Shown: positions 39,128 through 48,276, counted from the first letter of the stretch. The stretch: DNA of 64,000 nt from Hydrogenophaga sp. SL48 (GCF_021729865.1 NZ_CP063400.1:2728001-2792000); one strand, 5' to 3'. Numbers and translations are program-made. Notes: generated by a model from the sequence alone, not told the origin.

Positions 39128-39825
39128 ACTTCGCCCCCATCGAAGACTGGCTGGAGTTGCCCACCGACAGCGTGCTGGAGGTGTGGGAAGGCCTGGTGAT
39201 CACCCTGCAGCTGCTGTGCGGTTCGGTGCTGCTGGCGTTGTTGCTCGCGCTGCCGCTGGCGCTCGCGGCCACCTCCGGCAGGGCCTGGCCGGCGCGGCTG
39301 GCGCGCGGCTACAGCGCGGCGTTTCGCGGCACGCCCCTGCTGGTGCAGCTGTTCATCCTGTACTACGGGGTGAGCCAGTTCGAAGCCGTGCGCCAATCGC
39401 CCGCCTGGTGGCTGCTGGAAGACGCGTTCTATTGCGGCCTGCTCGCGCTGAGCCTGAACCTGGCGGCCTACATGGCCGAAGACCTGCGGGCCGGCATCCT
39501 GGCCGTGCCCCTCGGCGAAAAGGAAGCCGCCCTGGCCATGGGCATGAGCCCGTTCCAGTGCGACCGCCGGATCGTGCTGCCTGCGGCCTGGCGGATCGCC
39601 ACGCCAGCCCTGGGCAACGAGGTGATCGCCCAGCTCAAGGCCACGGCCCTGGTGAGCACCATCACCGTGCTGGACCTCACCGGCGTCGCGCGCCGGCTGT
39701 CGAACGCTTCGTACACCACCGACGCGCTGGTGGTGGCCGGCGGCATCTACGCCGTCATCACGCTGGTGGTGGTGCTGGCCGTGCGCCGGATCGAGCGGCG
39801 CTTCGGCCCGGCGGGCCGACGGTAG
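39124..39825 (+). CDS. amino-acid ABC transporter permease
   Basis: This 233-residue HisMQ-type permease has the motif FRGTPLLVQLFILYYGVSQF and the EAA loop LGEKEAALAMGMSPFQCDRRIVLPAAWRIATPAL. It forms the channel with the previous protein. The ATG overlaps the upstream stop. The ATPase must come from elsewhere in the genome, and the next gene is a homocysteine S-methyltransferase. Confidence 0.92.
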   Translation: MNFAPIEDWLELPTDSVLEVWEGLVITLQLLCGSVLLALLLALPLALAATSGRAWPARLARGYSAAFRGTPLLVQLFILYYGVSQFEAVRQSPAWWLLEDAFYCGLLALSLNLAAYMAEDLRAGILAVPLGEKEAALAMGMSPFQCDRRIVLPAAWRIATPALGNEVIAQLKATALVSTITVLDLTGVARRLSNASYTTDALVVAGGIYAVITLVVVLAVRRIERRFGPAGRR

Positions 39826-39947
39826 CCGGCCCGCGCTGGCCTGGGCGAGGACGCCGTTTTCAGGCGATTCCACCTCTTCTTCGCGGCCCGAAACCCTGCC
39901 CCATGGCTACGCTCGACGAGAACGTGTTCCATCTTTTTTCCTACGTC

Positions 39948-40925
39948 ATGACGCCCACCCCAGAACCCATGTCCCCCCTGCAAACCGCGCTGGCCGAACA
40001 GGGCCTGTTCGTGCTCGATGGCGCGCTGGCCACCGAGCTGGAACGCCGTGGCGCCGACCTGCTGGACCCGCTGTGGTCCGCCAAGCTGCTGATCGAACAG
40101 CCCGACCTGATCCGGCAGGTGCACCTGGACTACTTTCTCGCCGGTGCCGACGTGGCCACCACCGCCAGCTACCAGGCGACCTTCGAAGCCTTTGCACGGC
40201 GTGGCCTGGGCCACGAAGAGGCGGCCGACCTGATGCGGCGCTCGGTGAGCCTGGCCTGCGAGGCCCGGGACGCCTTCTGGGCCGAGCCCGCCCACCGCCT
40301 GGGCCGCCGCCGCCCCCTGGTGGCGGCCTCCATCGGCCCCTATGGCGCCATGCTCGCCGACGGCTCCGAGTACCGGGGTTACCAAGGCGTCTCGCGCCAG
40401 GCGCTGGCCGACTTCCACCGGCCGCGCCTGCAGGTGCTGGCCCACGCGGGGGCCGATCTGCTGGCCTGCGAAACCATCCCCTGCCTCGATGAAGCGCTGG
40501 CGATCGCGGGCCTGCTGCCCGAGTTTCCCGGCGTGCAGGCCTGGCTCAGCTTTTCCTGCCGGGACGGCGCGCACAACTGCCAGGGCGAGCCCTTCGCCGA
40601 CTGCGTGGCGCAGCTCGACGCCCTGCCCCAGATCGCCGCCGTGGGCGTGAACTGCACCGCCCCCGAGTTCATTGAATCGCTCGTGGCGCTGGCCCGTTCG
40701 CACACCAGCAAACCCATCGTGGTCTACCCCAACTCGGGCGAACACTACGACGCGGTCGACAAGGTCTGGCACGGCGAAGGCCGGGCACACGACTTCGCCG
40801 CCCAGGCCATGCGCTGGCACGGCCGCGGCGCGCGGCTCATCGGCGGCTGCTGCCGCACGGGGCCGGACGACATCCGCGCCCTCAAGCAGGCCGCTGTGGC
40901 CGGTGGGGCGTTGATCGAAGCCTGA
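39948..40925 (+). CDS. mmuM: homocysteine S-methyltransferase
   Basis: This 325-residue enzyme transfers a methyl group, usually from S-methylmethionine, to homocysteine to make methionine. LFVLDGALATELERRGADL opens the barrel. VGVNCTAPEFIESL holds the first zinc Cys and RLIGGCCRTGPDDIRAL the other two (GGCC). ATG 39948 is a compromise; 39903 and 39969 (MSPLQTALAEQG) are other in-frame starts, none with a clear ribosome binding site. Its place after the ABC genes suggests the transporter may bring in a methionine precursor. Confidence 0.87.
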   Translation: MTPTPEPMSPLQTALAEQGLFVLDGALATELERRGADLLDPLWSAKLLIEQPDLIRQVHLDYFLAGADVATTASYQATFEAFARRGLGHEEAADLMRRSVSLACEARDAFWAEPAHRLGRRRPLVAASIGPYGAMLADGSEYRGYQGVSRQALADFHRPRLQVLAHAGADLLACETIPCLDEALAIAGLLPEFPGVQAWLSFSCRDGAHNCQGEPFADCVAQLDALPQIAAVGVNCTAPEFIESLVALARSHTSKPIVVYPNSGEHYDAVDKVWHGEGRAHDFAAQAMRWHGRGARLIGGCCRTGPDDIRALKQAAVAGGALIEA

Positions 40926-40933
40926 GCCGCGCG

Positions 40934-41764
40934 TCAGACAGCGAACCGCCACGCCGTGGCGACCACCGGCTCGTCGCGCCTGAGCGGCGGCTCGGCCAGC
41001 TCGGCGGCGCTGTGTTCACCGAACTCGCGCAGCACGGTCTCCTTGACTGTCGTGAAGGCGTAAGACGTGCGGTCGCGCGGGTGGGCCAGCGGGACCGGGA
41101 TGGTGCGGCGGATGCGCCCCGGGCGCGGCTCCATCACCACCACCTTGTCGCCCAGGTAGATCGCCTCTTCCACGTCGTGGGTGACGAGGATCATGGTGAT
41201 GCCCTCCTTCTCCCAGATGCGGTGCAGCTCCTGCTGCAGGTGGGCGCGGGTCATGGCGTCGAGCGCGCCGAAGGGTTCGTCGAGCAGCAGGATGTCGGGC
41301 CGGTTCACCAGCGCGCGGGCGATCGCCACGCGTTGCGACATGCCGCCCGAGAGCTGGTGCGGGTAGGCGGTCTCGAAGCCCTGGAGACCCACCAGTTCGA
41401 TGTGCTCGCGGATGGTCTGGCGCTGCTGGCCTTCGGTGAGGCCCGAGTTGAGCAGGCCCAGGCCGATGTTCTTCTCGACGTTGAGCCAGGGGAACAGGCG
41501 GTGCTCCTGGAACACGATGCCGCGGTTGAGGTTCGTGCCCTTGATGCGCGTGCCGTCGAGCAGGATCTCGCCCTGGTAGCCCTCTTCCAGGCCGATGATC
41601 AGGCGCAGCAGCGTCGACTTGCCGCAGCCGCTGGACCCGACGATGCTGACGAACTCACCGGGTTCGATGGTGAGCGAAATGTCCTGCAGCACGGGCAGGG
41701 CTTCGCCCTTGACTTCGTACTGCTTGTTCAGGCCCTGGATGGACAGGGTGCCGGCGTGTGCCAT
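40934..41764 (-). CDS. ssuB: sulfonate/nitrate-type ABC transporter ATP-binding protein
   Basis: This 276-residue ATPase belongs to the SsuB/TauB group. GSSGCGKST is Walker A, LSGGMSQRVAIARAL the signature and [15 protein letters not shown] Walker B. VVMEPRPGRIRRTIPVPLAHPRDR is the family C-terminal region. It powers the two permeases upstream (on the minus strand), with 20 bp to the nearer one. It converges on the methyltransferase gene with an 8-bp gap. Confidence 0.9.
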   Translation of the reverse strand: MAHAGTLSIQGLNKQYEVKGEALPVLQDISLTIEPGEFVSIVGSSGCGKSTLLRLIIGLEEGYQGEILLDGTRIKGTNLNRGIVFQEHRLFPWLNVEKNIGLGLLNSGLTEGQQRQTIREHIELVGLQGFETAYPHQLSGGMSQRVAIARALVNRPDILLLDEPFGALDAMTRAHLQQELHRIWEKEGITMILVTHDVEEAIYLGDKVVVMEPRPGRIRRTIPVPLAHPRDRTSYAFTTVKETVLREFGEHSAAELAEPPLRRDEPVVATAWRFAV

Positions 41765-41784
41765 GTGGTGTTCTCCAAAGTGTT

Positions 41785-42576
41785 TCAGTACCGCGCCACC
41801 GTGCGCTCGCGCCAGGCCAGCAGCCGTTTTTCCGCGGCGCCGAGCACCGCGCTCAGGGCAAAGCCCACGAGGCCGATCACGACCACGCCGAACAGGACCA
41901 GGTCCATCTCGACGTGCTCGCGGCCGTCGATCAGCGTGTTGCCGATGCCCTTGCCCGAGGCGAGCAGGTACTCGGCGCCCAGCGTGGCGAGCCAGGTGTA
42001 GATCAGCGAGAGCTGGATGCCGGTGAACACCGAGGGCGCGGCCGATGGCGCGATCACGCGGGTCAGCAACTGCCAGGGGCTGAAGTCGTACACCCGCGCC
42101 ACTTCGATGTGCTCGCGCGGCACGCTGCGGATGCCCTCGAAGGTGTTGAGCACCACCGGGAAGAAGGCGGCCATGGCCACGAAGGCGATCTTGGCGCCGT
42201 CGCCCAGGCCGAACCACATCGACAGCATCGGAATCCAGGCGAACAGCGAGATCTGCTTGAGCGTGTGGAAGGACGGGCCAACCAGCCGATCGAACCAGCG
42301 CGATCCGCCCAGCAGCACACCGAACACCAGGCCGATGGCCGATCCGATGGCGAAACCCCAGGCCATGCGCCACAGGCTGGCCGACAAGGCGACCGCGAGT
42401 TCGCCGCTGTCGAGCTGCTGCACCGCGCGGTCCCACACCGCGCCCGGCGAGACCAGCAGCGGCGAGGTGGACCATCCCGAGGCCACGGCCCACCACCAGA
42501 CCAGCAGGATCAGCGCGGGCAGCACCCAGCCGCGCAACGCAGGCGGCACTCTGACAGACGTTTTTTTGATGGACAT
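41785..42576 (-). CDS. ssuC: sulfonate-type ABC transporter permease (first of two)
   Basis: This 263-residue permease has six hydrophobic segments and the SsuC/TauC features GPSFHTLKQISLFAWIPMLSMWFG and EHIEVARVYDFSPWQLLTRVIAPSAAPSVFTGIQL. It is one of two tandem permease genes with a single ATPase, which suggests a heterodimeric channel. Start ATG 42576 begins MSIKKTSVRV. It lies 14 bp after its twin. Confidence 0.9.
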   Translation of the reverse strand: MSIKKTSVRVPPALRGWVLPALILLVWWWAVASGWSTSPLLVSPGAVWDRAVQQLDSGELAVALSASLWRMAWGFAIGSAIGLVFGVLLGGSRWFDRLVGPSFHTLKQISLFAWIPMLSMWFGLGDGAKIAFVAMAAFFPVVLNTFEGIRSVPREHIEVARVYDFSPWQLLTRVIAPSAAPSVFTGIQLSLIYTWLATLGAEYLLASGKGIGNTLIDGREHVEMDLVLFGVVVIGLVGFALSAVLGAAEKRLLAWRERTVARY

Positions 42577-42590
42577 GAACCGTGTTCCTT

Positions 42591-43427
42591 TCACAACCCG
42601 GGCTTGCGCCAGCGCAGCAGCCAGGCCTCGGTCAGCGAGAGCAGCTTGTCGATGGCGAAGCCCACGATGCCCACCGCCAGCACGGCGGCCAGCACCACGT
42701 CGAGCTGAAACAGCTGACGGCCGTAGACGATGAGAAAACCGATGCCTTCGGACGAGGCGAGCAGCTCCACCACCACCAGCGCCAGCCAGGCGTGGGTGAG
42801 GCCGTAGCGCACACCGTTCCAGATCGGTGCGGTGGCGGCGGGGAACACCACGCGGGTCAGCATCTGCCAGCGCGTGAAGCCATACACCCGCGCCACCTCG
42901 ATGAAGCGGTTGGGCACGCCCTGGATGCCCTGGCAGGTGTTGATGGTCACGGGCACCAGCGTGGCCTTGGCGATCAGCAGGAACTTGAGCCCCTCGTCGA
43001 TGCCCACGAGCAGCATCAGCAGCGGCAGCCAGCCGATCACCGGTACCTGGCTGAAGGCCTTGAACAGCGGGAACACGTAGGCGCGCACGCTGGGCGACAG
43101 GCCCATGGCCGAGCCGAGCGCGAGGCCCGCGGCCAGGCCAAGGCCGAAGCCGTTGAACACGCGCACCAGGCTGATCTGCAGATTGCTCCACAGCTCGCCG
43201 CTGGCGGCCATGTCGGCGAAGGTCTGGAACACCGCCGCCGGCGGTGGCAGCACCTGCTCGGGCACCCAGCCCCACACCGACGAGAGGTGCCACAGCAGCA
43301 GCACCGCCAGCGGGAAGGGCCAGGCCCAGAGCCATTGCAGCGGTGGGTGCCAGCGCGCCCCCCGCGCGCGCAGTGCAGGCGCAGAAGACCGCGGCAGCGA
43401 CACGGTCGCGCCAGAAAATGAAGACAT
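42591..43427 (-). CDS. sulfonate-type ABC transporter permease (second of two)
   Basis: This 278-residue permease has the same fold as its neighbour, with PLFKAFSQVPVIGWLPLLMLLVGIDEG and RFIEVARVYGFTRWQMLTRVVFPAATAPIWNGVRYG. The two are clearly paralogous but diverged, so this is not a recent duplication. The gene precedes ssuC by 14 bp and follows the binding-protein gene across a dispersed repeat. Confidence 0.9.
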   Translation of the reverse strand: MSSFSGATVSLPRSSAPALRARGARWHPPLQWLWAWPFPLAVLLLWHLSSVWGWVPEQVLPPPAAVFQTFADMAASGELWSNLQISLVRVFNGFGLGLAAGLALGSAMGLSPSVRAYVFPLFKAFSQVPVIGWLPLLMLLVGIDEGLKFLLIAKATLVPVTINTCQGIQGVPNRFIEVARVYGFTRWQMLTRVVFPAATAPIWNGVRYGLTHAWLALVVVELLASSEGIGFLIVYGRQLFQLDVVLAAVLAVGIVGFAIDKLLSLTEAWLLRWRKPGL

Positions 43428-43491
43428 GGTTGATCGCTCCTATCGTGTGCGGCGTCCGCTGTTCACCTCGCCGATGCGCGTGACTGGGGCC

Positions 43492-43594
43492 AGGGCACCC
43501 GTGGAACGGGCTTGGCCCGGCCACAGGGTGCGTCCCCCTCGAAGCGCCGAAGGCACGCAACAGAGGGGGAAGCCGCGCAGCGGCGCAGGGGGTG
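43492..43594 (-). repeat. double-hairpin repeat between the sulfonate-binding protein and permease genes
   Basis: AGGGCACCCGTGG, a CGGGCTTGGCCCG hairpin, and CCCCCTCGAAGCGC with an extra 20-bp insert before AGAGGGGG, then GCAGCGGCGCAGGGGG. It ends 7 bp from the stop of the binding-protein gene. This copy is longer than the others because of the insert in the central hairpin. Confidence 0.8.
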
Positions 43595-43601
43595 CATCTC
43601 C

Positions 43602-44678
43602 TCAATTCGACAACTGTCCGTCCGCACCATAGGCAGGCCAGTAGCCTTCGAGCTTCAGTTCCTTGAGCGCCACGTTCAGGTAGCGGCGGTCGAACCAGCT
43701 GTGAATCTCGGGCACCGAGCGGGTGAGCTTGAGGGCGTGGGCGTCTTTGGCGGCCTCCTGGTAGCGCGACACCAGGAAGGTGTCGAGCAGCGGCGAGAGG
43801 CGCACGCGCAGCGGCTGGCCGATGAAGTCTTCGCGCCAGACCTTTTCCGTGTACTCGGTCTTGCCCCAGCGTTCGAACAGGTCCGCCCGGCTGGCTTCGT
43901 TCGAGTAGCGGTGTGCCACCTTCACCAGTGTGGTCACGATGCGCTGCACGGCCTGCGGGTGCTTCGCCGCGAAGTCGTCGGTGACCAGCAGGTGCGTCTG
44001 GCGGGTGTACTTGTAGTTGTCGGCCGCGGCCGACCAGACGATCTTGACCAGCCCCTTGTCGCGCAGGTCGAAAGCGCCCACGTAGTCGAAGGCGGCGTCC
44101 ACGTCCTTGTTGATCAGCGCGGTGCGGGCGCTGGCGAGGTCGAGGTTGATGAGCTTGAGGTCGCTCTCCTTGAGGCCGCGCGCGGCCAGTGCCGCCACCG
44201 CCGCCAGGTGCAAGTTCGTGCCCTTGTACAAGGCCACGCGCTTGCCCTTGAGGTCGTCGAGCTTCTGGATGCCCGAGTCCGGCTGCACCGCGAGGTACAG
44301 GCCGGTGCGCACCCCGCTGCCCGCGATGATTTTGGTCTTCACGCCGTTGGCGCGCGCCACGATGGCGGGCAGATCGCCCTGCCAGGCGAAGTCGATCTGG
44401 CGGTTGACCAGTGCCTCGTTGACGGCCGGGCCGGCGCCCTTGAAGAAGGTCCACCGGATCTCGACACCGTCCTTGCGGAAAGCCTCTTCAAAAGCGCCGT
44501 CGGTGTAGGCCAGCGCGGTGGTGGTGCCGCCGTGGCGCACCGGGTTGCTGCCGACACCGCCAGTGGCGACACCGATGCGGATGGTCTTCAGGGGTTCGGC
44601 GGTCTGCGCCTGCACAGTGCCTGCGGCGGACAGGGTGAAGGCCAGCGCGAGCAGGCCCAGACGTTGACGTGGATTCAT
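43602..44678 (-). CDS. ssuA: aliphatic sulfonate/sulfate-ester ABC transporter substrate-binding protein
   Basis: This 358-residue protein has a signal peptide (LGLLALAFTLSAAGTVQAQ) and the SsuA/NrtT fold: TIRIGVATGGVGSNPVRHG, then NEALVNRQIDFAWQGDLPAIVARANG and DLKGKRVALYKGTNLHLAAVAALAARG. Ligands of this group are taurine, alkyl sulfonates or sulfate esters. It starts the operon with two permeases and an ATPase on the minus strand and is divergent from the TauD-type oxygenase across 279 bp. Confidence 0.88.
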   Translation of the reverse strand: MNPRQRLGLLALAFTLSAAGTVQAQTAEPLKTIRIGVATGGVGSNPVRHGGTTTALAYTDGAFEEAFRKDGVEIRWTFFKGAGPAVNEALVNRQIDFAWQGDLPAIVARANGVKTKIIAGSGVRTGLYLAVQPDSGIQKLDDLKGKRVALYKGTNLHLAAVAALAARGLKESDLKLINLDLASARTALINKDVDAAFDYVGAFDLRDKGLVKIVWSAAADNYKYTRQTHLLVTDDFAAKHPQAVQRIVTTLVKVAHRYSNEASRADLFERWGKTEYTEKVWREDFIGQPLRVRLSPLLDTFLVSRYQEAAKDAHALKLTRSVPEIHSWFDRRYLNVALKELKLEGYWPAYGADGQLSN

Positions 44679-44957
44679 GGTTCCTCCGGTTGAATCGGTT
44701 GTGGTTGACCGGACGGAATCTACGGACGAAGCCTTGCTCGCGGAACGAATGAAACCGGATAAACAAGTGCGCCGATGTTTGCTTCATGAGCTCATCACCA
44801 CACGGTATGAAGACCTGCTTGCTCATGTGTTTTTGCCGAGCATGGATATGCGAAATGCTTCGTTCGCAGCGCGGTCCCCGGTGCCTAGAGTGACCAAAGG
44901 ACGGCGCACTTCGGGCCGCACCTGATCACCTCAAACCACCCCCTCAGGAGTTCTCTC
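44679..44957. promoter_or_regulatory. shared divergent regulatory region of the sulfonate uptake and desulfonation genes
   Basis: This 279-bp stretch has no gene. It is AT-richer than its surroundings and contains the palindrome ATGAGCTCAT (44786-44795) and TATGAAG. CAGGAG at 44946 is the ribosome binding site of the dioxygenase gene. A CysB or Cbl-type activator should bind here; no site was assigned. Confidence 0.5.
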
Positions 44958-45827
44958 ATGTCCCAACTCAACGACCTGCCCAGCACCTACGCCCGCTTCA
45001 AGGTCGAGCCCTACACCCCGAACATCGGCGCCGTGATCCACGGCCTGGACCTGCGCCAGCCACTGGACAGCGCCACGCAGGACGAGCTGCGCCATGCGCT
45101 CGCCCGACACGAGGTGATCTTCTTCCGCGACCAGACACTCACGCCCGAACAACATGTGCGTTTCTCCCGCACGTTTGGCAACGTGGCCGAGGTCAAGGCC
45201 TTCTTCCCGCGCCTGGAGAGCCACCCCGAGATCGAGATCGTCGAGAGCACGGCCGAACGCCGCTACGCCGCCAACAACTGGCACGCCGACATCACCTGGC
45301 GCGAGCAGCCGCCGCTGGGCACCAGCCTGTACGCGCAGGTGATCCCCGCCACCGGCGGCGACACCATCTGGGCCAGCCTGACGCAGGCGTTCGACAGCCT
45401 GCCGCCCGCCTTCCAGGCCTACCTGGAAACACTGACCGCGGTGCACACCTGGGAGATCAGCGGCTGGACCGAGTACCTGCTGCGCAAGGACGCCAGCGGC
45501 GAAGAGCTCAAGGCCGCGCGCGCCAAGTACCCGCCAGTGGAACACCCGGTGGTGCGCGTGCACCCCGTCACCGGCAAGAAGATCCTCTACGTCAATTCCA
45601 CCTTCACCAGCCACATCAAGGGCCTGACGCGCTCGGCCAGCGACGCCCTGCTGACCCAGCTGTTCGAGCTGGCGCGCGTGCCCGAATTCCAGGCCCGCCT
45701 GCGCTGGCAAGCCGGCACCCTGGCCGTCTGGGACAACCGCTCGACCCAGCACTACGCGGTGGGCGACTACTTCCCACAGCACCGCAAGCTGCACCGCATC
45801 ACGGTCACGGCCGACAAGACGTTCTGA
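44958..45827 (+). CDS. TauD/AtsK-type alpha-ketoglutarate-dependent dioxygenase
   Basis: This 289-residue non-heme Fe(II) dioxygenase releases sulfite or sulfate from taurine-like sulfonates or alkyl sulfates using 2-oxoglutarate. The facial triad is His109-x-Asp111 in NNWHADITW and His265 in STQHYAVGDY; Arg280 should bind the cosubstrate. The N-terminal IGAVIHGLDLRQPL and the HEVIFFRDQTLTPEQ region are typical. The ribosome binding site is CAGGAG. The flavin monooxygenase follows after 25 bp. Confidence 0.9.
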   Translation: MSQLNDLPSTYARFKVEPYTPNIGAVIHGLDLRQPLDSATQDELRHALARHEVIFFRDQTLTPEQHVRFSRTFGNVAEVKAFFPRLESHPEIEIVESTAERRYAANNWHADITWREQPPLGTSLYAQVIPATGGDTIWASLTQAFDSLPPAFQAYLETLTAVHTWEISGWTEYLLRKDASGEELKAARAKYPPVEHPVVRVHPVTGKKILYVNSTFTSHIKGLTRSASDALLTQLFELARVPEFQARLRWQAGTLAVWDNRSTQHYAVGDYFPQHRKLHRITVTADKTF

Positions 45828-45852
45828 ACCACACAACAAGGAAGCATCCAAC

Positions 45853-47223
45853 ATGACACAAGGGCAACTGCAACCCCAACGAAAGCTCCGCCTCGGCGCT
45901 TTCATCATGGCCACCGGCCACCACATCGCCGCCTGGCGTCACCCCGGCGCCCAGGCCGACGCGGGCGTGAACATTCACCACTACATCGCGCTCGCGCAGA
46001 CAGCGGAACGCGGCCTGTTCGACCAGGTGTTCGTGGCCGACAGCCCCGGCATCTGGCACAAGGGCGACAAAGAATCGTTCAGCCGCCAGGGCCGGCTCTC
46101 GCACTTCGAGCCGGTCACGCTGTGGGCCGCGCTCGCGGCGGTGACGAAACACATCGGCTTCGTCGCCACCGCGTCCACCACCTACGAAGACCCCTACCTG
46201 CTGGCGCGCAAGTTCGCCTCGCTGGACCACATCAGCGAAGGCCGCGCGGCCTGGAACGTGGTGACCACCAGCGCCGAAAACGTGCACGGCAACTTCGGCC
46301 TGGACGCGCACCCGGACCCGGCCCTGCGCTACGAGCGCGCGCACGAGTTCGTGGACGTGGTCAAGGGCCTGTGGGACAGCTTCGAGGACGACGCCTTCCT
46401 CCGCGACAAGGCCTCGGGCGTGTACTTCGACCCCGACAAGCTGCACGCGCTCAACCACATCGGCAAGCACCTCAAGGTCAAAGGCCCCCTGAACATCGAG
46501 CGCCCGCCCCAGGGCCACCCGGTGATCGTGCAGGCCGGCTCCTCAGAAGACGGCAAGGAACTGGCCGCCGCCACCGCCGAAGCTATCTTCACGGCCTGGA
46601 CCAGCCTGGCCGAGGCGCAGGCCTTCTACAGCGACGTGAAGGGCCGCATGGCCAAGTACGGCCGCCGCCCCGAGCAGCTGCTGGTGCTGCCCGGCATCTC
46701 GCCCGTGATCGGCCGCACCGAAGAAGAGGCGCAGGCCAAGTGGGCCGAGCTGCAGGCGCTGATCCACCCCTCGGTGGGCCTGGCCACGTTGGAGACGTTC
46801 TGGCCGGGCGAGGACCTCAGCAAGTGGGACCTGGACGCGCGCCCGCCCTACATCCCCGAGCCGCCCAAGGGCATCAACAGCCGGGCGCACGTGGTGCTCG
46901 AACTCGCACGGCGCGAGAAGTACACGGTGCGCCAGCTCTACGAGTACCTGGCCGGCGCGCGCGGGCACTGGGTGGTGGTGGGCACACCGGTGCAGATCGC
47001 CGACCGCATGCAGGAGTGGTTCGAGAACGGCGCGGCCGACGGCTTCAACGTGATGCCGCCGGTGCTGCCCGCGTCGCTGGACGACTTCGTGGAACTGGTG
47101 GTGCCCGAGCTGCAGAAGCGCGGCCTGTTCCGCACCGCCTACGAAGGCACGACGCTGCGCGAGAACCTGGGCCTGGAGCGGCCGGTGAGCCGCTACGCCG
47201 AGCCGGAGGCCAGAGCCGCGTGA
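45853..47223 (+). CDS. LLM-class flavin-dependent monooxygenase (NtaA/SnaA/DszA family)
   Basis: This 456-residue enzyme is a bacterial-luciferase-like monooxygenase of the NtaA/SnaA/DszA group, which uses reduced FMN to cleave C-S or C-N bonds. Motifs are GAFIMATGHHIAAWRHP, FDQVFVADSPGIWH, ATASTTYEDPYLLARKFASLDHIS and AAWNVVTTSAENVHGNFG. The reductase at 48779 (SsuE-like) may supply FMNH2. It is cotranscribed with the dioxygenase, making two desulfurising routes, and a terminator follows. Confidence 0.9.
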   Translation: MTQGQLQPQRKLRLGAFIMATGHHIAAWRHPGAQADAGVNIHHYIALAQTAERGLFDQVFVADSPGIWHKGDKESFSRQGRLSHFEPVTLWAALAAVTKHIGFVATASTTYEDPYLLARKFASLDHISEGRAAWNVVTTSAENVHGNFGLDAHPDPALRYERAHEFVDVVKGLWDSFEDDAFLRDKASGVYFDPDKLHALNHIGKHLKVKGPLNIERPPQGHPVIVQAGSSEDGKELAAATAEAIFTAWTSLAEAQAFYSDVKGRMAKYGRRPEQLLVLPGISPVIGRTEEEAQAKWAELQALIHPSVGLATLETFWPGEDLSKWDLDARPPYIPEPPKGINSRAHVVLELARREKYTVRQLYEYLAGARGHWVVVGTPVQIADRMQEWFENGAADGFNVMPPVLPASLDDFVELVVPELQKRGLFRTAYEGTTLRENLGLERPVSRYAEPEARAA

Positions 47224-47246
47224 CAGACATGTGATGTGGGGTTGAT

Positions 47247-47283
47247 GCGGGGCCCTGGTTCTGAACCAGTGCCCCGCTTTTTT
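47247..47283. terminator. intrinsic terminator between the monooxygenase and the CysB-like gene
   Basis: GCGGGGC (47247-47253), mismatch, CTGGTT, loop CTG, AACCAG, GCCCCGC (47271-47277), then TTTTTT. A 13-bp stem with one mismatch. It abuts the stop codon of the convergent regulator. Confidence 0.9.
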
Positions 47284-48209
47284 CAAGCCGCTTCTTGTAC
47301 TTGCATCACCGCCTCGCGCGTGAGCGTGGGCACGAAGCTCTCGATGAAGCCGTAGGCGAAACCGGGTAGCCAGTGGTTGCGGCGCAGGCCCAGGCGCGTG
47401 AGGTTGATCTGGAACAGGTGGCCGGCGTCGATGGCACGCAGGTGCCCGTCGCGCTCTTCGTCCATGGCGATCGAGGCCACGATGCCCACGCCCATTTCCA
47501 GCTCGACGTAGGTCTTGATCACGTCCGCGTCCATGGCGGTGAGCACCACGTCGGGCTGCAACCCGGCCTGCGCGAACGCGTCGTCGATGTGCGAACGGCC
47601 GGTGTAGCCGATCTCGTAGGTGATGATCGGAAAGGCCACCAGGTCCTGCAGCGTCACCGGCTGCGGCAGCGACAGCAGCGGGTGTCCGGGTGGCACCACG
47701 ATGCTGTGGCTCCAGCGGTAACACGGCAGCGTGACCAGCTGTTCGTAGCCGGCCAGCGCCTCGGTGGCCACGCCGATGTCGGCGTCGCCACCGAGCAGCA
47801 TCTCGGCCACCTGCTTGGGTGAACCCTGGTGCAGGTGCAAGGTGACGCGCGGGTAGCGCTGGCGGAAGTCGCGCACCACGTGGGGCAGCGCGTAACGCGC
47901 CTGCGAGTGGGTCGCCGCGATGCACAGGCGGCCTTCTTCGCGGCCCTGCAGCTCCTGCCCGGCGCGGCGCAGGCTCTCGGCATCGAGCAGCACGCGCTGG
48001 ATGATGGGCATCAGCGCCTGCCCGGCCGAGGTGAGCCCCAGCAGGCGCTTGCCGGAGCGCACGAACAGCTCCACCCCCAGCTCTTCTTCCAGCTCGCGCA
48101 CCTGGCGGCTCACGCCGGGTTGCGAGGTGTGCAGCACCGCCGCCACTTCGGTGAGGTTGAAATGGCAGCGCTCGGTCTCCCGGACCGAGCGCAGTTGTTG
48201 GAAGTTCAT
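47283..48209 (-). CDS. cysB: CysB-like LysR-family sulfur regulator
   Basis: This 308-residue regulator is closest to CysB/Cbl. The N-terminus MNFQQLRSVRETERCHFNLTEVAAVLHTSQPGVSRQ is characteristic of the family, with its helix-turn-helix near 19-38. The C-terminal sensing domain has CYRWSHSIVVPPGHPLL and IITYEIGYTGRSHIDDAF, which in CysB bind acetylserine. It is expected to activate the sulfate and sulfonate genes of this region under sulfur starvation. The gene is isolated by terminators on both sides. Confidence 0.9.
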   Translation of the reverse strand: MNFQQLRSVRETERCHFNLTEVAAVLHTSQPGVSRQVRELEEELGVELFVRSGKRLLGLTSAGQALMPIIQRVLLDAESLRRAGQELQGREEGRLCIAATHSQARYALPHVVRDFRQRYPRVTLHLHQGSPKQVAEMLLGGDADIGVATEALAGYEQLVTLPCYRWSHSIVVPPGHPLLSLPQPVTLQDLVAFPIITYEIGYTGRSHIDDAFAQAGLQPDVVLTAMDADVIKTYVELEMGVGIVASIAMDEERDGHLRAIDAGHLFQINLTRLGLRRNHWLPGFAYGFIESFVPTLTREAVMQVQEAA

Positions 48210-48227
48210 GGTGGTTCTTGTGGCGAT

Positions 48228-48259
48228 AAAAAAAGGCGACACCGGGGCCCGGTGTCGCC
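48228..48259 (-). terminator. intrinsic terminator of the sbp2-ssuE-ssuF operon
   Basis: On the minus strand, GGCGACACCGG (48259-48249), loop GCC, CCGGTGTCGCC (48245-48235), then seven T (48234-48228). Perfect 11-bp stem, just upstream of the CysB-like gene. Confidence 0.9.
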
Positions 48260-48276
48260 GCAGCAGCAGCCCAGCC

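Noticed and set aside
41785..44454. 889-codon minus-strand frame across three sulfonate transporter genes
   Set aside because: It is a chain of out-of-frame sequence with basic low-complexity composition that only joins the true permease frame at its end.
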